From assembly GCA_021774355.1 (NCBI GenBank), contig JAJFJE010000141.1, positions 1 through 10,349 of the forward strand: a DNA stretch of 10,349 nt, given 5' to 3'. Source of the DNA: Alphaproteobacteria bacterium (GTDB lineage: Bacteria > Pseudomonadota > Alphaproteobacteria > Zavarziniales > Zavarziniaceae). The number at the start of each line of letters is the position of its first letter. The first letter of the stretch is position 1. The notes beneath the pieces were generated by a model. That model did no database searches. It was given only the letters and a program-made list of their open reading frames with translations, and was not told the DNA's origin. Positions 1 to 6,656 of this stretch are shown here, in pieces. The position numbers and the translations under genes are program-made.

Positions 1-322
1 TGGCGATGGTGACGAACTCGTCGGGCTGGACGGTAACCGTGACCACCCCGTCCTGCCCGGCCATGCCGATGGTCGCGGTCAGGGGCTGGCGCGCCGGCAC
101 GGCCTGGAACGTCCCGATGCGCTCGCCGTCGGCTGTCCCGAGCACCGCGGTTCCGGCACCGGCGGCGATCGTCGCGGCGACGGTCCCGGCATTGACGAAG
201 CGGACATAGCCCGAGACGACCGATGGGCCGGTCTCGTAGAGCTTGCCTTCCGCGGCTGCGGCCGGCTGGCCGCCGGCCAGCAGCGCGAGGCCGCAGGCAA
301 GGCCGACGCGCCAGCCTACCAT
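1..322 (-). CDS. AlgF-like polysaccharide O-acetylation protein (3' end missing)
   Basis: Only the first 107 residues are present. A signal peptide covers about residues 1-24 (WR, then a hydrophobic core, then PAAAA), so the protein is exported to the periplasm. The mature part begins EGKLYETGP and continues SGYVRFVNAG, which matches the start of AlgF (LYG...P...FVR..NAG). After small-residue-rich beta strands it reads VQPDEFVTIA, like the PDSYYTLV segment of AlgF. AlgF helps O-acetylate alginate in Pseudomonas, and its relative WssG serves the acetylated-cellulose wss operon. The ATG at 322 overlaps the end of the SGNH gene by 7 bases. AlgI-like and AlgJ-like partners would be expected next, beyond the left edge. 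The family call rests on motif resemblance over a partial sequence. Confidence 0.8.
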   Translation of the reverse strand, partial: MVGWRVGLACGLALLAGGQPAAAAEGKLYETGPSVVSGYVRFVNAGTVAATIAAGAGTAVLGTADGERIGTFQAVPARQPLTATIGMAGQDGVVTVTVQPDEFVTIA

Positions 323-1005
323 GGCTCGGCACCGCTGAGCGGCGCCTCGGACGCCGCAGCAGGCGCTGGCATCGGTACCGCCACGGCGCCGGTAATCCCG
401 GCCGCCCAGGCCTGGTAACCGGCCGCATCGAGGTGCTGGCCGTCGATGGTGTGCCATTCGCCCGGCTTGGCGAAACGGGTCGAATCGATGTACCGGCAGG
501 GGGCGACCAGGCCCGAAAGATAGTCCGAGAGCTGGCGCACCCGGTCATAGGTCTTGCCGAAATTTCCGCCCTCGCTGCCCCAGTTCGGCCCGACCCAGTC
601 GCAGGCCAGGCCCGCGGATTTCAGGGCACCGGTGAGGGAACTGACCTGGTCCCAGATCCAGGCCTTGGGAAAATCGTTGGACTTGTACGCCCCCATGGTA
701 TCGCCCATGACCACCACCACCCGGTCGGGATGATAACGGGCAATCAGCGCGCGGGCGTTCCACACAGGCATGGGCGTCGCCTCCTCGGTGTTCTGGACGC
801 CCCCCGCAAGGCGCGAGGCCCGGCCGCAATCGGTCATGTGCGGCGCAAGATAGTCGGCCGGCGTGGCGCCGCAGGCGCCGAACGAATAGACCGTCGCGCC
901 GGCCCCTGTCAGGGCCTCGTGGAGGTCGTCGATCAGGGTGTTGCGGTGGACCATATGACTGTCGCCGATGACGAGGACGACCAGACCGGCAAGAAGCGTA
1001 CTCAT
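316..1005 (-). CDS. SGNH/GDSL-type hydrolase-fold protein, probable cellulose acetylation factor (WssF/BcsX-like)
   Basis: A 229-residue SGNH-fold protein. Block I is VLVIGDSHM, with the nucleophile Ser16. Block II is probably the glycine in SFGACGATP. Block V is WHTIDGQHLD, with Asp188 and His191 of the DxxH dyad. Block III, usually GxN, reads GDT (101-103) after a hydrophobic strand, so the oxyanion asparagine seems replaced. Similar proteins in cellulose operons are WssF of the Pseudomonas wss operon and BcsX of Komagataeibacter; both are linked to acyl-group handling on cellulose. The AlgF-like gene directly downstream fits this. No signal peptide is evident: the hydrophobic start looks like the first beta strand, so periplasmic location is unproven. 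The ATG at 1005 overlaps the bcsZ stop; longer in-frame starts run into bcsZ and give non-protein-like sequence. An esterase role is the alternative. Confidence 0.82.
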   Translation of the reverse strand: MSTLLAGLVVLVIGDSHMVHRNTLIDDLHEALTGAGATVYSFGACGATPADYLAPHMTDCGRASRLAGGVQNTEEATPMPVWNARALIARYHPDRVVVVMGDTMGAYKSNDFPKAWIWDQVSSLTGALKSAGLACDWVGPNWGSEGGNFGKTYDRVRQLSDYLSGLVAPCRYIDSTRFAKPGEWHTIDGQHLDAAGYQAWAAGITGAVAVPMPAPAAASEAPLSGAEPW

Positions 1006-2036
1006 TCCTGGGCTTTCTGAACAACCGACCCCTGCTCGTCCGCCGCCACCATGGCGAGCAGGGCCAGCATGGTCGAATAATAACCATCCGCCTCGCCCGG
1101 CGGCGCCGGCGCCGGCATTCCCCCGGCGACCAGCCGGGCAATCATCACGGCCCCCTGGGGCGCCGGATAATCGGCAACACCGCCGGTCCAGAGGTCGACC
1201 CAGCCCGGCGGCAGCACGGCACGGGCCGCGAGGTCCTGCCACATGGCTCTGACCGGGCCGAGTTGATCGGCGCCGGTCTCGCCGCCCCACGCAAGATAGA
1301 GGGGAATCCTTATGGCATCGTAACCAAACCGGGCCGGCCGGTCCGGGGCCGGCGCCAGGGCTCCGTCGGCACCGAGGCGCAGCCAGTCGGGATTGAGGGC
1401 ATGGCGTCCGAAGCGGGCGTCGCGCAGCAGGGCGAGGCCATCCTCCAGCACCATGTCCCAGCCGGCCGCGGGCTCCGCCCTGGCAAAAGCCTTGAGCGCC
1501 GGCACGATCAGATAGGACGGGTTGAGGATGACGGCGCCGTCATGGTCGAAGCCTTCCACGCCGGGCAAGAGCACGGTCCGTCCCGCCACCCGCCGCACCA
1601 GGGCGAGGCGAATGGCCGACCGGATCTCGGACGAGGCGGCGGCATAGTCCGGCACGCCCCAGCGTTCGGCCGCCCGCAGCAGGGCCCAGGCGATCAGAAT
1701 GTCGCCATCGGTGGCATTGTTGGTCTGGGCGACCGGCGGCGTTGTCCCCGGGTCGAACTTCCAGACGAAGAGCCGCAGGTCCCGGCGCGCCAGATGCTGC
1801 TCGGTCCAGGCCCAGATCTGCTCGAATCCGGCCCGGTCGCCGGCCGCCTCGGCGAGAATCATGGCATAGCCCTGGCCTTCCGAATGGCTGACGCCGCCAT
1901 TGTCGCGATCGACCACCCGGCCATCCGCCTCGACCAGGCGGGCCTTGGCCTGCGCCCAGGCCGCGCGGTCGAGAGCCCAGCACGAGGGAGCCGCCAGCAG
2001 CAGGCCGGCGACCAGGATTCCGGCAAGGGCACGCAA
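1002..2036 (-). CDS. bcsZ: Periplasmic endo-beta-1,4-glucanase BcsZ (glycoside hydrolase family 8)
   Basis: Cellulase of cellulose operons that hydrolyses beta-1,4-glucan in the periplasm, thought to remove misplaced chains or tune fibre assembly. The protein has 344 residues, close to the roughly 370 of E. coli BcsZ. A signal peptide covers residues 1-21 (cut likely after CWA). The GH8 signature SHSEGQGYAM carries the likely catalytic acid Glu53. The ATDGD motif gives Asp110, and RFGYDAIRIPLYLAW gives Asp240, matching the base position of E. coli BcsZ (Asp243). The C-terminal GYYSTMLALL helix is also family-like. The only nearby start is TTG at 2036, with a weak Shine-Dalgarno, 4 bases after bcsD, so translation probably depends on bcsD coupling. 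In Komagataeibacter the cellulase gene lies upstream of the synthase; here it follows bcsD. Confidence 0.95.
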   Translation of the reverse strand: MRALAGILVAGLLLAAPSCWALDRAAWAQAKARLVEADGRVVDRDNGGVSHSEGQGYAMILAEAAGDRAGFEQIWAWTEQHLARRDLRLFVWKFDPGTTPPVAQTNNATDGDILIAWALLRAAERWGVPDYAAASSEIRSAIRLALVRRVAGRTVLLPGVEGFDHDGAVILNPSYLIVPALKAFARAEPAAGWDMVLEDGLALLRDARFGRHALNPDWLRLGADGALAPAPDRPARFGYDAIRIPLYLAWGGETGADQLGPVRAMWQDLAARAVLPPGWVDLWTGGVADYPAPQGAVMIARLVAGGMPAPAPPGEADGYYSTMLALLAMVAADEQGSVVQKAQE

Positions 2037-2040
2037 CGGC

Positions 2041-2541
2041 TCAGCGCCCGTAGCGCAGGACCAGGGGTTCGGTCGGCTCGGCCACCAGCTTCACCTGCAG
2101 GTGCGACGGCCCCTGCTGGGCTTGGAACCAATAGCCGTAGACCCCCTCCAGCACCGGTACCGCCGCCCGGGTCCAGTGGCCTTCGGCATCCTCGGCAAAG
2201 CGGGTGGGACTGGCGCCGTGGACGATCACGACGGCGCCATCGGCCTCGCGCAGGCGGACCCAGCCCCAGTCGAGCGCGTCCCAGCGGGCATTCATCGCGT
2301 CCTCCAGGGCTTCCAGGGTCGCCACCCGCGGCAGCGGCAGGGACCGCGCCATGGCTGCCCCGACCTCGCGCAGAAAGGCGTGGGCATCCGCGGTCTCGAC
2401 CGTCTCGTCGAAGGTCATGGCCAAGGCCTTGAGAAAGGCACGCCACTGGGCACTGCCGCGCCGTGCCGCACAATAGGCCGCGGTCTCGAGAGGTGCCGCC
2501 TCCAGCACCGGAGCGACCGCCGGGTTATCCATCTGCATCAT
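2041..2541 (-). CDS. bcsD: Cellulose synthase subunit D (BcsD)
   Basis: A small periplasmic subunit of about 166 residues, the usual size for BcsD/AcsD. In Komagataeibacter this protein forms a cylindrical octamer that guides glucan chains and raises cellulose yield and crystallinity. The recognisable family region is the C-terminal half: the WGWVRL strand, a central HGASP turn, then GHWTRAAVPVLEGVYGYWFQ and a final beta segment ending LVLRYGR. The N-terminal half is helical. No signal peptide is visible, which is normal for this family. Possible starts are TTG at 2547 and ATG at 2541 or 2538. The ATG at 2541 forms an ATGA overlap with bcsC and has a Shine-Dalgarno at the right distance. BcsD presence places this in the type I class of bcs operons. 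Confidence 0.92.
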   Translation of the reverse strand: MMQMDNPAVAPVLEAAPLETAAYCAARRGSAQWRAFLKALAMTFDETVETADAHAFLREVGAAMARSLPLPRVATLEALEDAMNARWDALDWGWVRLREADGAVVIVHGASPTRFAEDAEGHWTRAAVPVLEGVYGYWFQAQQGPSHLQVKLVAEPTEPLVLRYGR

Positions 2542-5500
2542 TCCCAATTTCCGAAGTTGTAACGCAGGAAGACCTGGCCGGTGGTCTCGTGCCAGTCGCC
2601 CGAATTATCGAAGCCGACGGCACCGCCGAGGGTGGTTCCGGGGCCGAGGTCGTATTCGAAGCGGCCTTTGGCGCTGGCGCCGATGCCGCTGGTGGTGGTG
2701 GCGCCATAGGCGGTCGGCAGCTTGGCGGCCGGATTGGCTGCGGCACGGGCCTCGAGCGCCCCCTGGAGCGCCCCGTTGCCGGGGAAATAGGGTGCCTTTT
2801 CCTGGCGGAAGCGCTGGTAGCCCAGGGCGCCGCCGACCTCGAAGCGCCAGTCCCGGACGGTCGTCTGATAGGACACCGGCAGGCCCAGGGAGAAATAGTT
2901 CTGGGGACTGAAATAGCCCCCGTGGCCGAGCGTGAACTGGCTGAGGTTCTTGTTGAAATTCATGTAGGTGAAGGCCGCGCCGACCTGCAACTGCGCGGTC
3001 GGCGTGCGGTAGGGCCGCAGATAGGCGCCGAAGGTGCCGTTCCAGGCGGCGTTCCCGGCCACCCGGGTACCGTCATAGCGGTGGTAGCCGACCGCGCCAT
3101 AGGCGCCGCCATCCGGCTGGTCGTAATAGAGGCCGGCTTCGCCGCCGGTGCGCATGACCCCGCCCCATTTCCGCCCGGACAGCGGGTCCTTGGCCCCGGC
3201 ATAGGCGAGCACGCTGTCGGTTACCGAGCGACGGTCGACCGTGACCTTGAGGCGCAGGGCGTCGGTCAGGGCCGGTGCCCATGTCACGCCGCCTTGGGGC
3301 CGGGTGAAGCGAAAGCCGAGCGGCGTGGTGCCGACATCGACGGTGAAGTCGGACAGGGCATAACTGGCCGACAGGGCCAGGCCGAAATCGTCCTGGTTGC
3401 CCGGGTCCAACGGCTTGGCCGGTGCCAGCAGCGGGTTGCTGCCGAACCGCCGGCGACTGGCCAGATTGGCCTTTCCGGCGTCGACGAAGACCGGCCGCGC
3501 CGCCACCGTCAGGCGGCCGGTATTGCCCGGCGAGAAGGTGAACGAGGTGGTATTGCCAAGTTCGGTCAGGCGGCTGAGGCCGCTTTCCCCGGTGCGATAG
3601 CGGAAGGCCAGGTCGCCATAGGCCTCGGGTGCGACGACGCGGCGCAGTTCGCCCAGGGCCCCGTCGATATCGCGTGCCAGGGGGTCGCCGGCATCCGCCA
3701 TGGCAAGGGTGCTGGGCCGATACAGCACCGGCACGGCCGGCTGGGGTGCCGCGCCGCGGGCGCCCGGCGCCGCCTCGCCACGCCCGAAATCATTAAGCAC
3801 GGTCTGGCCCGACGTGGCCCCCGCCAGGGACAGATGGTCGGCGAAGCTGCCGGGCAGATAGACCGTGGCGGCCGGTGGCGGCGGGGGTGCCGCGGCCACG
3901 GGGACCGCTGCGGGGGCCGGCCCGCCGCCACTGCGAAACGGATTGCCCCCCGGGGTCACCGCCCCCGCAGGCACCGGAGTCGCGGTCGGCCGGGTCACGC
4001 CCAGTTCCGCGGCACGCAGGTCGCGTGCCCGTTCCAGCGCTTCGATCGCGCCGGCCACGTCGCCTTCCGCCCGGGCCAGCCGGCCCGCCAGGAAATAGGC
4101 CCGGGCGCTCGGCTGCGGGCGTTGAAGCAGGGGGTCGATCAGAGCGTGGGCGCGCTCGAAGGCGCCGCCGTCAATGGCGACATTGGCCGCCTGCAGCGCC
4201 AGGTCCGGATTGTTCGGCTGGTGCGCCAGAAGCCGCTCGTAAAGCGTCGCCGCCTCGGGATATCGCTGGCCTGTGGCATAGAGCCGGGCCAGCGCAGCAA
4301 GCAGCACCGGGTCGTCCGGCTCGGCCTGCAGGGCCGGCGCCAGTTCGTCATAGGCATCGGCCAGGCGCCCCTGAAGGCGCAATTGATCGGCCCGCTGCGC
4401 CGCCAGGCTGTTGCGCAGATCCTGGAGCACCCGCCGGTCCGTGGCGCTGCGGGCCAGCGGCTGCAGACGCTGCAACAGGGCCCGGGCCTCGCCATCCCGC
4501 CCGTCGCGGGCCAGCACCCCGGCCAGCGCGGCATAGTCCGTCACCTGCCCGCTCTGGGCGATGCCCCGGCCCAGTTCGGAGCGGACCAGCCACAGCGCGC
4601 CTTCGCTGTCGCCCATGTCATAGAGCGCCGAGGCCAATTCCCCGCGGGTCGCCGGCAGCAGGTCGGTGCGTGTCGACAGGCCCCGCAACAAGGCGATCGC
4701 CTGGCCGCGATTGCCGGCCTCGTCGAGGCTGCGCGCCCGGGCAATGGTATCGCGCAGGGCGATGTCCCGGGCGAAGGCCGTCATCGCCGGACTGCGTTGA
4801 GCGGCCGGCACCCGCGCCATCAGCGCCGCCGCCTGGTCGAAGCGGCGGCGGTCGACGGCGAACAGTGCCGCGGCATAGAGGGCGTCGGCGCCAGGCGCGG
4901 CGGATACCGGCGCCATCACGCCGGCCGCTGCCGTTTCGTCGCCCTGGTGGAGCAGGAAGCGGGCATAGGACAGACGGATCCAGGGGTCGCCGGGGGCCGC
5001 TGCAAGGGCCCCCTGGTAGCTGCGGGAGGCGGCATCGACCTGGCCGGCGCGGGCCAGATCTTCCGCGGCCGCCCGTTGGCGGGTTGCGGCCGCGGCGTTC
5101 AGGCCGCCGGCAAGCTGGGCGCGATCGACCCCGGGCAGCCGGCCGGCCAGTGCCCTTGCCTCGGCCAGCTTGTTGCGCCGGATCAGGACGCCATAAAGCC
5201 CCCGCAAGGCCTGCTTGTCATCGGGACGGGCCTTCAGCACCTGGCGATAAATGCGTTCGGCTTCGACATCCTTGCGCTGGGCCGCCAGGGCATCGGCAAG
5301 CAGGCCCTGGGCGAGCCTTTGGTCCTTGTTGCCGCCGGTGGCCAGGGGCCGCGCCAGTTGTTCGGCGCGGGCATAGCGCCTGGCCTTCAGGGCAGCCACC
5401 GCCTCCTGATAGGCAGCCAGGAAGCGGGCGGTGCGATAGGCTTCGGCAAATTCCGCGCGGCGGCCGGGCGCCGCCGCCATCGCCCGTTCCAGCAAAGTCA

Positions 5501-6656
5501 GGGCATCGGACGGGCGGCCCTGCCCCAGCCGCACCGAGGCCAGATTGGCCATGGCATTGACATTGCCGGGATCGAGCCGGAGGGCCGTCTCGAAATAGCC
5601 GGCCGCCGCCGTCGGACGCTTGGCCGCCGCCGCCGCCAGGCCGAGGGAGATCGCCCGTTCCGGGGTGTCCGCGGTCAGCGGCGCCGTCAGCGCGCGGTAG
5701 CGGGCAGCAACTTCCTCGTCACCGGGGTAGCGCGCCAGATAGGCCTCGAACAGCGCATTGTCCGGCGCCCCGGCATCCAGCCACAACAGGCCCGCACGCC
5801 AGAAATTGAGCGCGTCCTCATGATCCCCGGCGTAATGGGACAGCAGGGCAATGCCATCGCGCCGCCCGGATTCCCGGTAGGTCAGCACCTGGCCATAGGC
5901 GATCTGCAGCCCGATATCGTCCGGCGCCCGGCGGGCCAGGCCGGCGAGGCCGTCCCGGGCCACCGACCAGCCCCGCTCGGTGCCCCCCAGGGTCATGTAG
6001 TATTCCCGGGCATATTCGATTGGCGGCGGCAGATTGCTGAAGGCCTGGCGATAGGCTGCGGCGGCCTCTTCAGACCGGCCCTTGGCAGACAAGGCCCGCG
6101 CCTGGGCGATCAGGGTCTTGGGGATGACCCCGCGCGTAATGGCCAGCCCCAGCCGCACCGTGCGCGGATCGGTCGGGGCCAGGGCCCGAAGCCTGGCGAG
6201 ATGCCGGTTGGCCTGGTCAACCTGGCCGGATTCAGCCGCGATCAGGCCAGCCTGGAACAGCACGTCGAGATTATCCGGGGCGATCGACAAGGCCCGGTCG
6301 GCGGCCTGCTGGGCCATGTCGCCGCGGCCGCGCTGGCGCCAGAAGGCAACCTGATCGAGCAGCGGCGCAATGGCCTGGGGCGGGGTATCGACGGCCTCCG
6401 GTCGCGCGGCCGGCATCTCCTGGGGCGCGACCTCGGCCGGTTCTCCCGCGGCAGGTTCCACCGCGGCGGGAGGCGCCGGCGATCGGTCGGGCCGGAGGCT
6501 GGCCGGGGGCGTGACGGCACCCGCCCCGGCCTGGTCAGACAGGAACAACGGCAGCGGCGCATTTTCGGCGCCCTGTGCAAGCCCATCGGCCACCGACAGC
6601 AGGATCAGACCGGCGCCCAGCCCGGCCGGAACGAGACATGCGCGCCGTCGGGTCAT
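2538..6656 (-). CDS. bcsC: Cellulose synthase outer-membrane export protein BcsC (TPR plus beta-barrel)
   Basis: Exports the glucan through the periplasm and outer membrane. The protein has 1372 residues, long for the family (about 1160 in E. coli). A signal peptide occupies roughly residues 1-28 (basic MTRRR, hydrophobic core), followed by a Pro/Ala-rich stretch at 42-96. Repeated helical TPR units run to about residue 880, with the BcsC hallmark region around 209-275, including QVLTYRE. A Pro/Ala/Gly linker at about 887-934 leads to the BcsC C-terminal domain. There, residues about 1000-1372 carry SGRKWGGV-type and GYHRYDG-type motifs, alternating strand patterns, and an aromatic end (YNFGNWE) like an outer-membrane beta-signal. 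The ATG start overlaps the bcsAB stop and has a good Shine-Dalgarno. The frame is intact. Confidence 0.97.
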   Translation of the reverse strand: MTRRRACLVPAGLGAGLILLSVADGLAQGAENAPLPLFLSDQAGAGAVTPPASLRPDRSPAPPAAVEPAAGEPAEVAPQEMPAARPEAVDTPPQAIAPLLDQVAFWRQRGRGDMAQQAADRALSIAPDNLDVLFQAGLIAAESGQVDQANRHLARLRALAPTDPRTVRLGLAITRGVIPKTLIAQARALSAKGRSEEAAAAYRQAFSNLPPPIEYAREYYMTLGGTERGWSVARDGLAGLARRAPDDIGLQIAYGQVLTYRESGRRDGIALLSHYAGDHEDALNFWRAGLLWLDAGAPDNALFEAYLARYPGDEEVAARYRALTAPLTADTPERAISLGLAAAAAKRPTAAAGYFETALRLDPGNVNAMANLASVRLGQGRPSDALTLLERAMAAAPGRRAEFAEAYRTARFLAAYQEAVAALKARRYARAEQLARPLATGGNKDQRLAQGLLADALAAQRKDVEAERIYRQVLKARPDDKQALRGLYGVLIRRNKLAEARALAGRLPGVDRAQLAGGLNAAAATRQRAAAEDLARAGQVDAASRSYQGALAAAPGDPWIRLSYARFLLHQGDETAAAGVMAPVSAAPGADALYAAALFAVDRRRFDQAAALMARVPAAQRSPAMTAFARDIALRDTIARARSLDEAGNRGQAIALLRGLSTRTDLLPATRGELASALYDMGDSEGALWLVRSELGRGIAQSGQVTDYAALAGVLARDGRDGEARALLQRLQPLARSATDRRVLQDLRNSLAAQRADQLRLQGRLADAYDELAPALQAEPDDPVLLAALARLYATGQRYPEAATLYERLLAHQPNNPDLALQAANVAIDGGAFERAHALIDPLLQRPQPSARAYFLAGRLARAEGDVAGAIEALERARDLRAAELGVTRPTATPVPAGAVTPGGNPFRSGGGPAPAAVPVAAAPPPPPAATVYLPGSFADHLSLAGATSGQTVLNDFGRGEAAPGARGAAPQPAVPVLYRPSTLAMADAGDPLARDIDGALGELRRVVAPEAYGDLAFRYRTGESGLSRLTELGNTTSFTFSPGNTGRLTVAARPVFVDAGKANLASRRRFGSNPLLAPAKPLDPGNQDDFGLALSASYALSDFTVDVGTTPLGFRFTRPQGGVTWAPALTDALRLKVTVDRRSVTDSVLAYAGAKDPLSGRKWGGVMRTGGEAGLYYDQPDGGAYGAVGYHRYDGTRVAGNAAWNGTFGAYLRPYRTPTAQLQVGAAFTYMNFNKNLSQFTLGHGGYFSPQNYFSLGLPVSYQTTVRDWRFEVGGALGYQRFRQEKAPYFPGNGALQGALEARAAANPAAKLPTAYGATTTSGIGASAKGRFEYDLGPGTTLGGAVGFDNSGDWHETTGQVFLRYNFGNWE
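2549..2552 (-). promoter_or_regulatory. Shine-Dalgarno of bcsD
   Basis: GGAA on the minus strand lies 7 bases before the ATG at 2541, inside the last codons of bcsC. For the TTG at 2547 the spacing would be only one base, so this site favours the ATG that overlaps the bcsC stop. Confidence 0.6.
3857..3999 (-). other. Pro/Ala/Gly-rich linker between TPR and barrel parts of BcsC
   Basis: About 48 residues of low complexity (TPVPAG, GGNPF, PAPAAVPVAAAPPPPPAA) separate the last recognisable TPR helices from the BcsC C-terminal domain. It probably acts as a flexible or extended spacer in the periplasm. It contributes to the protein's length above that of E. coli BcsC. Confidence 0.7.

Noticed and set aside
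223..1020. Plus-strand open frames over the SGNH and algF-like genes
   Set aside because: Low-complexity Arg/Gly/Pro-rich translations with no recognisable family; they are complements of genes with clear motifs.
1006..1290. N-terminal extension of the SGNH gene to an upstream start at 1290
   Set aside because: The added residues are Arg/Gly-rich, lie wholly inside bcsZ in another phase, and are not like a signal peptide. The ATG at 1005 overlaps the bcsZ stop in the same way as other junctions here.
1960..2036. Lipoprotein signal in BcsZ (Cys19)
   Set aside because: The residues before the cysteine (A-P-S) do not fit a lipobox, and a normal signal-peptidase I site after CWA is available.
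2542..2547. TTG at 2547 as the bcsD start
   Set aside because: The GGAA ribosome site would be only one base away, while the ATG at 2541 has proper spacing and an ATGA overlap with bcsC. It cannot be wholly excluded.
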